Translations under genes and position numbers: made by a program
Part shown: piece by piece, positions 8,851 through 17,521 of the stretch
Numbering within the stretch: position 1 is the first letter of the stretch
Layout of the letters: each line of letters opens with the position of its first letter
Assembly (NCBI GenBank): GCA_026992075.1
Contig: JALXAM010000001.1
Location: 26,504 to 90,503 of the forward strand
DNA from: Sedimenticola sp.
GTDB taxonomy: Bacteria; Pseudomonadota; Gammaproteobacteria; Chromatiales; Chromatiaceae
Direction of reading: 5' to 3'
Length of the DNA stretch: 64,000 nucleotides
Notes under the pieces: model-generated
Database searches by the model: none
What the model saw: the letters and a program-made list of their open reading frames with translations, nothing else
What the model was told of the DNA's origin: nothing

Positions 8851-9446
8851 TCCAGGAGATGGTGCTCCTTGAGGTAATCCATCACCTTGTCCACGCTCTC
8901 CTCCAGGGTTTCGCGATCGGTCTTGAGCCGGATCTCGGGTTTCTCCGGCGCCTCGTAGGGGGAGGAGATGCCGGTGTAGTTGGGAATGAGCCCGGCACGC
9001 GCCTTGGCGTAGAGCCCCTTCACGTCGCGCTGCTCGCACACCTCCAGGCTGCAGTCGCAGAAGACCTCGATGAAGTCCCCCTCCGGGAAGAGCGCCCGCA
9101 CCCGCTGACGCTCGGCGCGGAAAGGTGAGATGAAGGCGGTCATGGCGATCACCCCCGCCTCCACGAAGAGCTTGGTCATCTCGCCGATGCGGCGGATGTT
9201 TTCGCGCCGGTCCTCCTCGCTGAAACCCAGATCGGAACACAGTCCGTGACGCACGTTGTCGCCGTCGAAGACGAAGGTGCGGCAACCCGCCTGGTGCAGT
9301 CGCTCCTCCACCGCGTGGGCCACGGTGGACTTGCCGGATCCCGACAGGCCGGTGAACCAGAGCACGAAGCTCTTGTGGCCGTTGAGTTTCTCCCGCCGCT
9401 CGCGGGTCACGGTGGCCTGGTGCCACACCACGTTTTCACTTTTCAT
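8847..9446 (-). CDS. cysC: Adenylylsulfate (APS) kinase CysC
   Basis: A 199-residue APS kinase that converts APS + ATP to PAPS. It has the P-loop GLSGSGKST at about residue 34, the [16 protein letters not shown] segment and [10 protein letters not shown]. The [14 protein letters not shown] substrate loop near residue 165 is also present. All key motifs are intact and the length is typical. It lies between waaF and waaC, starting 2 nt after waaF and overlapping waaC by 4 nt. That is an unusual location; cysC normally sits with cysD/cysN or other sulfur-assimilation genes. Confidence 0.93.
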   Translation of the reverse strand: MKSENVVWHQATVTRERREKLNGHKSFVLWFTGLSGSGKSTVAHAVEERLHQAGCRTFVFDGDNVRHGLCSDLGFSEEDRRENIRRIGEMTKLFVEAGVIAMTAFISPFRAERQRVRALFPEGDFIEVFCDCSLEVCEQRDVKGLYAKARAGLIPNYTGISSPYEAPEKPEIRLKTDRETLEESVDKVMDYLKEHHLLE

Positions 9447-9448
9447 GT

Positions 9449-10468
9449 TCAATAGGTTCCTTCCAGTCGTTCCAGCGCCGCCTTCACCTCGGGAACGCCG
9501 ATCTCCGTGAGACACCGCAGGTGGCCCTTGGGACACACCCGCTCGAAGCAGGGGCTGCATTCCAGCCCCTTGTGCAGAATCTCATGGGGCTCACCCAGGG
9601 GCGGTGTGAAGCCGGGGTCGGAGGAGCCGTAGAGTGCCACCAGGGGCCGGCCCAGCGCCGCGGCCACGTGCATCAGGCCGGAGTCGTTGCTCACCACCGC
9701 CTCCGCCAGTGAAAGCAGATCCACCGCCTCGGCCAGGCTGGTGCGGCCGGCCAGGTTGATGCAGCCTTCCGCCCGGGAGGCCACATTGTCGCACACCGTG
9801 CGGTCCTTCTCCGAGCCGAACAGCCAAACCTGCCAGCCCCTTTTCCGGTATTCTTGCGCCAGTTCACCAAAGCGGGCCTCGGGCCAGCGCTTGGCCGGTC
9901 CATATTCGGCCCCGGGGCAGAGGGCCAGCAGACGATCCCCCTCCCCTTTGTGCAACTGGTGACGGCGGAGGGCGGCGGCCACATCATCGGAATTCACGGA
10001 GAGCCGGGGCGGCGGGATCACCGGCAGGGGCTCCCCGGGCTCGAGAGCAAGAGCCACGAAGCGCTGCACGGTCATGGGGAGCTGTCGCTTGTCCAGGGTG
10101 CGCAGGTCGTTGAGCAGACCGTAGCGCATCTCCCCCCGCCAGCCGGTGCGCAGGGGAATGCGCGCCACCCAGGGCACCAGGGCCGATTTCCAGGAATTGG
10201 GCAGCAGGATGGCCTGCCGGTAGCGCCCCCGCAGCCCCCGTCCCAGGCGCCAGCGCTGGCCGAGCCCCAACCGGCCGTGCCCCACCGGCATCTCGATGCC
10301 GGATCGCACCTCGGGCATGCGCTCCAGCAGAGGCAGGCTCCAGCCCGGCGCCAGCACGTCGATGGCCCAATCCGGTTGGCGCTCCTTGAGCACCCGGAAC
10401 AGGCTCTGGGCCATCACCATGTCGCCCACCCAGGAGGGGCCCACCACCAGAACGGCCGGAGCGCTCAA
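9449..10468 (-). CDS. waaF: LPS heptosyltransferase II (WaaF)
   Basis: A 339-residue GT9 enzyme that adds the second heptose of the LPS inner core. The N-terminus [18 protein letters not shown], the motif [14 protein letters not shown] and the [15 protein letters not shown] donor-binding stretch are classical. The C-terminus [18 protein letters not shown] is characteristic of WaaF. The start is taken as TTG at 10468, which overlaps the stop codon of the upstream zinc-binding protein by 4 nt (TTGA). The first recognisable residues ([12 protein letters not shown]) follow immediately. An ATG further upstream would add about 38 unrelated residues. Confidence 0.88.
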   Translation of the reverse strand: MSAPAVLVVGPSWVGDMVMAQSLFRVLKERQPDWAIDVLAPGWSLPLLERMPEVRSGIEMPVGHGRLGLGQRWRLGRGLRGRYRQAILLPNSWKSALVPWVARIPLRTGWRGEMRYGLLNDLRTLDKRQLPMTVQRFVALALEPGEPLPVIPPPRLSVNSDDVAAALRRHQLHKGEGDRLLALCPGAEYGPAKRWPEARFGELAQEYRKRGWQVWLFGSEKDRTVCDNVASRAEGCINLAGRTSLAEAVDLLSLAEAVVSNDSGLMHVAAALGRPLVALYGSSDPGFTPPLGEPHEILHKGLECSPCFERVCPKGHLRCLTEIGVPEVKAALERLEGTY

Positions 10469-10647
10469 TCCTCCAGCACGTAGCGGGTGCTGCAGTAGGG
10501 GCAGACCGCCTCGCCGGCCTTTTCGATGGGCAGGTAGACCCGTGGGTGCAGGTTCCACACCGGCTCCCCCCGCGGCGGGCAACTCAGGGGCAGCTGCTCC
10601 CGCGTCACCTTCACCACCTGCTCGCTGGTCGCTGTCTGTGCGTTCAT
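10465..10647 (-). CDS. Small zinc-finger (CHCC-type) protein
   Basis: A 60-residue protein ending in [14 protein letters not shown]. It also carries an LSCPPRGEPVWNLHPRVYLP segment that resembles the zf-CHCC family, related to the NDUFS6 zinc-binding domain. The Cys/His set (C, H, C, C) could bind one zinc. The start ATG at 10647 was preferred because upstream residues show no family similarity. It is a common companion of ilvE and waaF in gammaproteobacteria. Its function is unknown. Confidence 0.78.
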   Translation of the reverse strand: MNAQTATSEQVVKVTREQLPLSCPPRGEPVWNLHPRVYLPIEKAGEAVCPYCSTRYVLED

Positions 10648-10663
10648 CGCTTCATCTCTAAAA

Positions 10664-11590
10664 TCACGCCACCTGCGTGAGCCATTCGTGGTGGACCGGC
10701 GAGCGGCCATGCACCACGTCGAAATACATCTTCTGCAGCAGCGCCGTCACCGGTCCCCGGCTGCCGCTGCCGATGGTTCGGTTGTCCACCTCGCGGATGG
10801 GGGTCACCTCGGCGGCGGTGCCGGTGAAGAAGGCCTCGTCGGCGATGTAGACCTCGTCGCGGGTGATACGCTTCTCCACCACCGGGATGTCGGCCTCCTC
10901 GGCCAGCTGCATGATGGTGCGGCGGGTGATGCCGTCCAGGGCCGAGGTGAGATCCGGCGTGTAGAGCACGCCGTCGCGGACGATGAAGATGTTCTCGCCC
11001 GAACCCTCCATGACGAATCCCTCGGCATCCAGCAGCAGCGCCTCGTCGTAGCCGCACTCCAGCGCCTCCTGCAGCGCCAGCATGGAGTTGATGTAGTTGC
11101 CGTTGGCCTTGGCGCGGCACATGGTGATGTTGACATGGTGACGGGTGAAGGAGGAGACCTTGATGCGGATCCCCTTCTCCATCGCCTCCTCGCCCAGGTA
11201 GGCGCCCCAGTCCCAGGCCGCCACCATGCAGTGCACCCGCAGGTTGTCGGCGCGCAGCCCCATTCCCTCGGAGCCATAGAAACACATGGGGCGGATGTAG
11301 GCCGAATCCAGGCCGTTCTCCCGCACTGCGGCGATCTGGGCCTGGTCGATGGTCTCCCGGTCGTAGGGGATCTTCATGCCCAGGATGTGGGCCGACTGGA
11401 ACAGCCGCTCGGTATGCTCGGCCAGACGGAAGATGGCGGGACCGTCGGCGGTATGGTAGGCGCGCACCCCCTCGAACACCCCCAGACCGTAATGGAAGGT
11501 GTGGGTGAGCACATGCACCTTCGCCTCGCGCCAGGGCACCATCTCGCCGTCGAGCCAGATCAGGCCGTCACGGTCTGCCATCGTCTGCAT
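10664..11590 (-). CDS. ilvE: Branched-chain amino acid aminotransferase IlvE
   Basis: A 308-residue fold-type IV PLP enzyme that carries out the last step of Leu/Ile/Val synthesis. It shows LIWLDGEMVPW at the start, HTFHYGLGVFEGVRAY and YIRPMCFYG. The PLP lysine lies in SSFTRHHVNITMCRAKANGN, and MEGSGENIFIV and GTAAEVTPIREVD follow. The ATG at 11590 has a GGAG ribosome-binding site 9 nt upstream. A TTG two codons earlier lies too close to that site. The length matches E. coli IlvE (309 residues). It begins the ilvE-waaF cluster. Confidence 0.93.
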   Translation of the reverse strand: MQTMADRDGLIWLDGEMVPWREAKVHVLTHTFHYGLGVFEGVRAYHTADGPAIFRLAEHTERLFQSAHILGMKIPYDRETIDQAQIAAVRENGLDSAYIRPMCFYGSEGMGLRADNLRVHCMVAAWDWGAYLGEEAMEKGIRIKVSSFTRHHVNITMCRAKANGNYINSMLALQEALECGYDEALLLDAEGFVMEGSGENIFIVRDGVLYTPDLTSALDGITRRTIMQLAEEADIPVVEKRITRDEVYIADEAFFTGTAAEVTPIREVDNRTIGSGSRGPVTALLQKMYFDVVHGRSPVHHEWLTQVA

Positions 11591-11638
11591 CTTCAATATC
11601 TCCAGTCAATCGCGGCTTCGTTCACGCCACCCAACCAT

Positions 11639-11664
11639 GCAGGCCGGGCTTCAGCCCGACCTGC
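11639..11664. repeat. Palindrome of the GTAGGTCGGGC-type repeat family
   Basis: The arms GCAGGCCGGGCT and AGCCCGACCTGC, separated by 2 nt, form a 12-bp imperfect hairpin between glnE and ilvE. It is a diverged relative of the paired copies at 25178-25245. It may act as a 3'-end stabilizing or attenuating structure for glnE mRNA. Confidence 0.7.
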
Positions 11665-11669
11665 ACGGC

Positions 11670-14468
11670 CTACGGGGTCATCCATTCCCGCCACTGACGT
11701 TCCACCAGCGCCCGCTCTTCCTGCAGCATCTCCCGGGGCACCTTCGCCGGCTGCTCCTGCAGGGCACACCGGTGATAGGCGTTGCGGAAACGCTGGTAAG
11801 CCAGCACCAGCCCCTCGGCCACCTCGCCGGACACCAGCCCCTCTTCCGCCAGGGTCTCCAGCAGGCGGATGTTGTCGCTCCAGGCGGTGAGGGCCGGATG
11901 GTCGGCCGCCCACCTCAAAACGCCATATTGAACCATAAACTCGATATCGGTGATACCGCCCCGCCCCTGCTTGAGATCGAACCCCTCCTCGTCGCTGGCA
12001 TCCAGGTGGGCGCGCATCTTCTCGCGCATCTCCACCACCTCCCGGCGCAGCCGCTCCGGATCGCGCCGCCGGCACAACACCTGCCGCCGCACGGCGTCGA
12101 AACGGGCCGCCACCCCGGCGCTACCCGCCACCGCCCTTGCCCGTACCAGGGCCTGGTGCTCCCAGGTCCAGGCCTTTTCCTGCTGGTACTTCTCGAAGCC
12201 CGACAGCGAAGCCACCAGCGGCCCGGAATTGCCGTCGGGCCGCAGCCGCATGTCCACCTCATAGAGAATGCCGGAGGGGGTGCGGGTGGTGAGCAGGTGG
12301 ATGATGCGCTGCCCCAGCCGGGCGTAAAAGACGTCGTTGGCCACCTGCCGCGGCCCGCTGGTGGTGGCCGAAAGCGGATAATCCGCGTGCAGGAACACCA
12401 GGTCCAGGTCGGAGCCGTACCCCAGCTCGATGCCCCCCAGCTTGCCGTAGCCGAGGATGGCGAACCCCCTGCCTTCCACCTGGCCGGGACGGCCGTAGCG
12501 CGCCGTGAGCTGCCCCCAGGCCAGCTCCAGCACCGCCTCCAGCACCACCTCGGCGATCTCGGTGAGGTGATCGCTCACCACCATCAGCGGGATGGCGCCG
12601 GTGATGTCCGCCGCCGCGGTGCGCAACCGGTTGCCGGCGGCGAACTGGCGCAGCCGCTCCATCTGCTGTTCCAGGTCTTCCGGCGGGATGTTGGCCAGCA
12701 ACGCCTCCAGCTCCTGCGCCAGCTCCTCCCGCCGCAGGGGTGAATAGAGCCGCCGCGGGTCGAGCAGCTCGTCCAGCAGCACCGGCCGCTGCACCAGCTG
12801 TTCCACGATCCAGAGGCTTTCCGCCGACAGCCGCACCAGGTGTTCCAGCACCTGGGGATTCTCCAGCAGCAGGTCGAGATAGGCGGTGCGGCGGGCGATG
12901 GCCTGCAACAGGCGAAGCAGCCGCTCCAGGGTGGCTTCCGGCCGCGCGCCCCGGCCCGCCGCCTCCAACAGGCGCGGTACCAGCCGGTCCAGCTTGGCAC
13001 GGGCGGAGGCGGTGAGCGATCGCAGCACCGGCGCGCGGCGCAGATCCGCCAGCCATTGCAGCACCTCACCGGTATCCTGGTAGCCCGCCTCCGCCAGCAA
13101 CTGGTGGAGGCGCTCGGAAGTTTCCTCCTCCAACCACACCTCGGCCAGCGGCGAGCTTTCTCCGGCTTCGGCGAACAGTTCGCCGAAGTGGTGCTCCACC
13201 CGCCCCCGGTGCGCCTCCAGCTCGCGGGAGAAGGATTCCCACTCCTCGTGGCCCATGGCCCGCGCCAGCCGCGTTCGCCCCGCCTCGTCTTCCGGCAACC
13301 GGTGGGTCTGCTCGTCGCGCCAGGCCTGGATCCGGTTCTCGGTGCAGCGCAGGAAGCGGTAGGCCGCGATGAGCTCGGACACCGCCTCCACCGGCAGCAC
13401 CCCCTTTTCCCCCAGCCGCTGCAGCACCGGCTGGATGGGGCGGATCTGCAGGGTGGGGTCGCGTCCGCCGTGCACCAATTGCAGCGCCTGGCCGATGAAC
13501 TCGATCTCGCGGATGCCGCCCCGTCCCACCTTGATGTTGGCATCCATGCCGCGCTTGTGCATCTCCGCCTGGATCAGCCGTTTCATGTCGCGGATGGCGT
13601 CGATCACACCGAAATCGATGTAACGGCGGTAGACGAAGGGGCGCAGGATCTCCAGCAACTGTTCCCGGTAGACCTCTTCTCCGGTGATGGGGCGCGCCTT
13701 CACCATGGCGTAGCGCTCCCACTCCCGCGCCTGGCCGTGGTAATAGTTTTCCATGGCGCCGAAGCTCACCGCCAGCGGGCCGGCCTCGCCGAAGGGGCGC
13801 AGGCGCAGGTCCACGCGAAAGACGAAGCCCTCCTCGGTCTTGCGCGAAAGCAGGTTGGCCAACCCGCGGCCCAGGTTGGTGAAGAACTGCTCGTTGGCCT
13901 GGGGCCGGCGCCCGTCGGTCTGGCCGTGCTCGGGAAAGGCGAAGATCAGGTCGATGTCGGAAGAGAGGTTGAGCTCCCGCGCCCCCAGCTTGCCCATCCC
14001 CAGCACCACCAGCTCCTGAGGTTCGCCGGCGGCGTTGCGCGGCACACCCCATTTCTCCGTGGCCCAGCGATAGAGGTGCTCCAGCCCTTGGCGGATGGAG
14101 ACGTCGGCCAGCTCGGAAAGGGTCTCCAGGGTCTCGTCCAGGGTGGCCCGGTCACTGAGGTCCCGCCAGATGATGCGCACCATCTGCCGGCGACGGAAGC
14201 GGCGCAGGCGCCTGGCCAGGGATTCCTCGTCGGCCACCCCCTCCAACAAACCGGCGAGAGTCGCATCCATCTCCCCGGGCCGAAGCTCACGCGCCAGTTC
14301 GCCGGAGGCGATCAGCTCCGGCAGCAGCCCCGGCTCCCGCAGACAGCTAAGGGCGACGAACTCGCTGGCAGCCCAGACCGCCGGCAGCTCCCTGGCGAAT
14401 TCGTCGGGAAGCTGCCGGGCTTCCGGCAGTTGCCGCCATTGGTCGAGCAGTTGCATATCCTCTGCCAT
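11670..14468 (-). CDS. glnE: Glutamine synthetase adenylyltransferase/deadenylase GlnE
   Basis: A bifunctional enzyme of about 932 residues that adenylylates and deadenylylates glutamine synthetase in response to PII. Two nucleotidyltransferase domains are visible. The first has VVLGMGKLGARELNLSSDID, and the second has AILGYGKLGGIELGYGSD followed by LDLVF. A PII-binding/linker helical region lies between them, and the C-terminal helical bundle ends in REWMTP. The start is placed at MAEDMQLLDQW (14468). A TTG 13 codons upstream has no convincing ribosome-binding site. E. coli GlnE is 946 residues. It lies 75 nt downstream of uvrD and may be co-transcribed. Confidence 0.93.
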   Translation of the reverse strand: MAEDMQLLDQWRQLPEARQLPDEFARELPAVWAASEFVALSCLREPGLLPELIASGELARELRPGEMDATLAGLLEGVADEESLARRLRRFRRRQMVRIIWRDLSDRATLDETLETLSELADVSIRQGLEHLYRWATEKWGVPRNAAGEPQELVVLGMGKLGARELNLSSDIDLIFAFPEHGQTDGRRPQANEQFFTNLGRGLANLLSRKTEEGFVFRVDLRLRPFGEAGPLAVSFGAMENYYHGQAREWERYAMVKARPITGEEVYREQLLEILRPFVYRRYIDFGVIDAIRDMKRLIQAEMHKRGMDANIKVGRGGIREIEFIGQALQLVHGGRDPTLQIRPIQPVLQRLGEKGVLPVEAVSELIAAYRFLRCTENRIQAWRDEQTHRLPEDEAGRTRLARAMGHEEWESFSRELEAHRGRVEHHFGELFAEAGESSPLAEVWLEEETSERLHQLLAEAGYQDTGEVLQWLADLRRAPVLRSLTASARAKLDRLVPRLLEAAGRGARPEATLERLLRLLQAIARRTAYLDLLLENPQVLEHLVRLSAESLWIVEQLVQRPVLLDELLDPRRLYSPLRREELAQELEALLANIPPEDLEQQMERLRQFAAGNRLRTAAADITGAIPLMVVSDHLTEIAEVVLEAVLELAWGQLTARYGRPGQVEGRGFAILGYGKLGGIELGYGSDLDLVFLHADYPLSATTSGPRQVANDVFYARLGQRIIHLLTTRTPSGILYEVDMRLRPDGNSGPLVASLSGFEKYQQEKAWTWEHQALVRARAVAGSAGVAARFDAVRRQVLCRRRDPERLRREVVEMREKMRAHLDASDEEGFDLKQGRGGITDIEFMVQYGVLRWAADHPALTAWSDNIRLLETLAEEGLVSGEVAEGLVLAYQRFRNAYHRCALQEQPAKVPREMLQEERALVERQWREWMTP

Positions 14469-14543
14469 GGTCAGGGTTCGGCCAGCACTCTGTGCGCCAG
14501 CTTGCAAAAAAGCCCAGGAATCTCCTCACACCGTCTTGCCATC

Positions 14544-16709
14544 TCACACCGCCTGCAGGTTGGCGTAGGCCACCACCAGCCACTTGCTGCCAACCTGCTC
14601 GAAGTTGACCTGCACTCGGGCGCTGGCGCCCTGCCCCTCGGCATCGAGCACCACCCCCTCGCCGAACCTGGCGTGGCGCACCCGCTGGCCCAGGCGGAAG
14701 CCGGTGGTCTCCAGGCTGTCGTCCAGGCTGCCACCGCGGGCAAGGTGGGGGCGCGACACCTGGGGCCGGGCGCGCACCTCCTCGGTCACCTCGGGCGGGA
14801 TCTCGCGCAAAAAGCGGGAAGGCAACGGGTAAGTCTCCTGGCCGTGCAGCCGGCGGCTCTCGGCCCAGGTCATCCAGAGCCGGCGCATGGCGCGGGTCAT
14901 GCCCACGTAGCAGAGCCGCCGCTCCTCGGCCAGCCGCGCCGGGTCCTCGGACGACATGCTGTGGGGAAAGAGCCCCTCCTCCATGCCCACCAGGAAGACC
15001 AGGGGAAACTCCAGCCCCTTGGCCGAGTGGAGGGTCATGAGCTGGACGCTGGGCTCGTAGCCCTCGGCCTGGTTCTCGCCCGCCTCCAGGGCGGCGTGGG
15101 CGAGAAAGGCATCCAGCTCGCTCATCCCGTCGCTCTCCTCGGCATCGCGCTCGAACTGGCGGGCGGCGTTGACCAGCTCGTCCAGGTTCTCCACCCGGTC
15201 CTCGCCCTTGCCGTCCTTCGCCTTGCGGAAGTACTCCCGCAGCCGGCTGTGGTGGATGACGTGCTCGGCGATCTCGAACAGCGCCATGCCGTCGGTGGCC
15301 GCCTGCAGCTCGCGCACCAAGTCGAGGTAGCCCTGGAGGGCGTTGGCGGCGCGTTTGGTCATGGCGCCGCCGGCGATGAGCGCCTCGCTCGCCTGCCACA
15401 GGGAGCAGCCGAAATCGCGCGCGTGGGCGCGCACCGCCTCCAGCGTCTTGCTGCCGATGCCGCGCGGCGGCTGGTTCACCGCCCGCTCGAAGGCGGCATC
15501 GTCGTGGGGGTTGGCCACCTGGCGCAGGTAGGCCAGGGCGTCCTTGATCTCGGCCCGCTCGAAGAAGCGCAGGCCGCCGTAGACCCGGTAGGGGATGCCC
15601 GCCTGCAGCAGCGCCTCCTCGAACAACCGCGACTGGGCGGTGGTGCGGTAGAGGATGGCGCACTCCTGCGGCCCGTGACCCTGGTCGAGATAATCCCGGA
15701 TGCGGTCCACCACGAAGCGCGCCTCGTCCACCTCGTTGAAGGCGCCGTAGAAGCGGATGGGGTCGCCGTCGCCGAAGTCGGTCCACAGCTCCTTGCCCAG
15801 CCGTTCGGTGTTGTGAGCGATGACCGCGTTGGCGCCGCGCAGGATGTTGCCGGTGGAGCGGTAGTTCTGCTCCAGCCGCACCAGGCGGGCGCCGGGAAAG
15901 TGGCGCTGGAAGTCCTGGATGTTCTCCACCCGGGCGCCGCGCCAGCCGTAGATGGACTGGTCGTCGTCGCCCACCACGAAGAGGTTGTCCCGCTCCCCCG
16001 CCAGCAGCCGCAGCCAGGCGTATTGGATGGCGTTGGTGTCCTGGAACTCGTCCACCAGCACATGGGCAAAGCGCTCGCGGTAGTGGTGGAGGATGTCGGG
16101 ACGGTCGCGCCACAGCTCGTGCGCGCGCAGCAGCAGCTCGGCGAAGTCCACCACCCCGGCCCGCTCGCAGGCGGCCTGGTAGGCGGTGTAGATGCGGATC
16201 ATCTGCCGCCGCCACAGGTCGCCGCCCTCCTCCAGGTGCTGGGGACGGCGCCCTTCGTCCTTCTGCTCGTTGATGAACCACTGGGCCTGGCGCGGCGGCC
16301 ACTTGGCGTCGTCCAGATTGAGCTCGCGGATCACTCTTTTTACCAGCCGGAACTGGTCGTCGCTGTCGAGGATCTGGAAGCCCTTCGGGAGCTTCGCCTC
16401 CTGCCAGTGCTGGCGCAGCAGGCGGTGGGCCAGGCCGTGGAAGGTACCCACCCACATGCCCCCCACCGGGTGGCCCAGCAGGTTCTCGATGCGGGTGCGC
16501 ATCTCCCGCGCCGCCTTGTTGGTGAAGGTAACCGCCAGGATGCTCCAGGGCGAGGCCCCCTCCACCTGGATCAGCCAGGCGATGCGGTGCACCAGCACCC
16601 GGGTCTTGCCCGAACCCGCCCCCGCCAGCACCAGGGTGGAACAGGGCGGCGCCGACACCGCCTCGCGCTGGGCGGCGTTGAGGCCGTCGAGAATCGCGGA
16701 TACGTCCAT
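14544..16709 (-). CDS. uvrD: DNA helicase II UvrD
   Basis: A 721-residue superfamily 1A helicase for nucleotide-excision and mismatch repair. Visible motifs are Walker A LAGAGSGKTRVL near residue 30, VTFTNKAAREM, the DEFQDTN Walker B, VVGDDDQSIYGWRGA, LEQNYRST, LMTLHSAKGLEFPLVF and LCYVGMTRAMRRL. The C-terminus ends in KWLVVAYANLQAV, as in UvrD rather than Rep, with the UvrD-type RNA-polymerase/MutL-interacting tail (VNFEQVGSKWL). The length matches E. coli UvrD. Confidence 0.95.
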   Translation of the reverse strand: MDVSAILDGLNAAQREAVSAPPCSTLVLAGAGSGKTRVLVHRIAWLIQVEGASPWSILAVTFTNKAAREMRTRIENLLGHPVGGMWVGTFHGLAHRLLRQHWQEAKLPKGFQILDSDDQFRLVKRVIRELNLDDAKWPPRQAQWFINEQKDEGRRPQHLEEGGDLWRRQMIRIYTAYQAACERAGVVDFAELLLRAHELWRDRPDILHHYRERFAHVLVDEFQDTNAIQYAWLRLLAGERDNLFVVGDDDQSIYGWRGARVENIQDFQRHFPGARLVRLEQNYRSTGNILRGANAVIAHNTERLGKELWTDFGDGDPIRFYGAFNEVDEARFVVDRIRDYLDQGHGPQECAILYRTTAQSRLFEEALLQAGIPYRVYGGLRFFERAEIKDALAYLRQVANPHDDAAFERAVNQPPRGIGSKTLEAVRAHARDFGCSLWQASEALIAGGAMTKRAANALQGYLDLVRELQAATDGMALFEIAEHVIHHSRLREYFRKAKDGKGEDRVENLDELVNAARQFERDAEESDGMSELDAFLAHAALEAGENQAEGYEPSVQLMTLHSAKGLEFPLVFLVGMEEGLFPHSMSSEDPARLAEERRLCYVGMTRAMRRLWMTWAESRRLHGQETYPLPSRFLREIPPEVTEEVRARPQVSRPHLARGGSLDDSLETTGFRLGQRVRHARFGEGVVLDAEGQGASARVQVNFEQVGSKWLVVAYANLQAV

Positions 16710-16734
16710 GGGTAGGATTCTACAGGTGACCAGC

Positions 16735-16914
16735 TCAGGCGGCGCCCAGGTTCTTCAATATTTTTCTGGCCAAGGGCTCCTTGATTTCGTTGTGGCGGGG
16801 CACAGTTTCCACAACCCCGGTTTTGGGATTGATCCAGAGGGAGTGAGATCGCCCCTCTCTTTTGAGGTAACAGCCGGCGATTCGAAGCTTTCTCTCCAAA
16901 TCGCGCCGCTTCAT
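16735..16914 (-). CDS. hicA: HicA-type mRNA interferase toxin
   Basis: A 59-residue protein with the dsRBD-like HicA fold. It begins MKRRDLERKL and contains GRSHSLWINP, in which the histidine is the likely catalytic residue. VPRHNEIKEPLARKILKNLG follows. HicA toxins cleave mRNA and tmRNA in a ribosome-independent way. The gene overlaps the hicB antitoxin stop by 4 nt (ATGA), which fixes the start. The order antitoxin then toxin is less common than hicAB but well known. Confidence 0.88.
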   Translation of the reverse strand: MKRRDLERKLRIAGCYLKREGRSHSLWINPKTGVVETVPRHNEIKEPLARKILKNLGAA

Positions 16915-17129
16915 GCCACCTCGACCCAATCGCGGATCACATCATCGGGCAGCCCCCGAAGCGCGTCCTCGCGGCGGTCGTTGAGAATAAGCTCAATGGC
17001 CTCTTTCAGGCTCTCCTTAGCCTCTTCGACAGTCTCCCCTTGTCCATTGGCGCCAGGGATTTCGGGGCAGGTCGCCCAGTAGCCTCCTTCAGGTACCTTT
17101 TCAATGATTGCGGTGAATTCGCCTTTCAT
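16911..17129 (-). CDS. hicB: HicB-type antitoxin
   Basis: A 72-residue protein with the partial RNase H fold of HicB: FTAIIEKVPEGGYWATCPEI, then GQGETVEEAKESLKEAIEL. It is short and shows no separate C-terminal DNA-binding domain, so autoregulation by this protein is uncertain. A GGAGAGG ribosome-binding site lies 6 nt before the ATG. It partly overlaps a 12-bp perfect palindrome (CTCCTCGAGGAG, 17138-17149). The promoter must lie in or beyond the large palindromic element immediately upstream. Confidence 0.88.
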   Translation of the reverse strand: MKGEFTAIIEKVPEGGYWATCPEIPGANGQGETVEEAKESLKEAIELILNDRREDALRGLPDDVIRDWVEVA

Positions 17130-17141
17130 TTCAACCTCTCC

Positions 17142-17309
17142 TCGAGGAGCCTCTGATTTGATCCTGGATGAAGCAGATTGTTCTCCCCCGGTTCGAGTAC
17201 AAGGCGAAGTTCTTGCCAATAGCAAGCTATTGGCAAGAACTTCAACGCAGTAATCGGGCCGGAGGAGGCCAAGATGCGAGTTCATGGATCAAATCAGGGG
17301 GTTCCTCAA
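17142..17309. repeat. 168-bp imperfect palindrome, MITE-like element between hicBA and feoC
   Basis: The two halves are inverted copies of each other around about 17225. The centre is a perfect 18-bp inverted repeat (17206-17223 and 17226-17243) with an AA spacer. The outer ends carry a perfect 12-bp repeat (CTGATTTGATCC at 17153-17164, complement at 17286-17297). This extends outward as a diverged GAGGA(G/A)CC match to the limits given. Between them the halves still align with scattered mismatches and about one gap. The outer edge overlaps the feoC stop codon, and the other edge lies 12 nt from hicB. It encodes no transposase. A non-autonomous element, or an operator/terminator structure, are the alternatives. 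Confidence 0.75.
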
Positions 17310-17521
17310 AGCCACTCCCAAACCTCAATCGTAGCAGGATCACACTGACTGCAACTGGTGCCGCAGGCGCTGTTGGCCTTGCGGCTTCGGGCCTGGCCCT
17401 TGCGCTCCCACACCTGGAGCATCTGGCGGGCCACGTCGGGGGAGACGCGAAAATGAGCGGCCACCTCGGCCAGAGTGGCCTGGCCGCGCTGGCTGAGGTA
17501 GTCGCGCACCGCCGCCAGCAT
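17306..17521 (-). CDS. feoC: FeoC-like winged-helix protein with Fe-S-type cysteines
   Basis: A 71-residue protein with a small winged-helix fold (LAAVRDYLSQRGQATLAEVA) and a cysteine cluster CGTSCSQC. The cluster matches FeoC proteins, which bind an oxygen-sensitive iron-sulfur cluster and modulate FeoB stability or activity. It starts at the feoB stop (TGATG, one base shared). Its stop codon is the outermost base triplet of the palindromic element, so the C-terminus may have been altered by insertion of that element. Confidence 0.82.
   Translation of the reverse strand: MLAAVRDYLSQRGQATLAEVAAHFRVSPDVARQMLQVWERKGQARSRKANSACGTSCSQCDPATIEVWEWL

Noticed and set aside
12840..16715. A 1291-codon plus-strand open frame antisense to glnE and uvrD (also long frames at 1229-3445 and 17647-20124)
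   Set aside because: They are mirror frames of well-supported genes in GC-rich DNA, have repetitive His/Gly/Leu composition and match no family.
17206..17243. Possible integron attC site, because of the imperfect palindrome and the adjacent toxin-antitoxin pair
   Set aside because: The RYYYAAC / GTTRRRY core sites are not at the expected positions and there is no cassette array or integrase.
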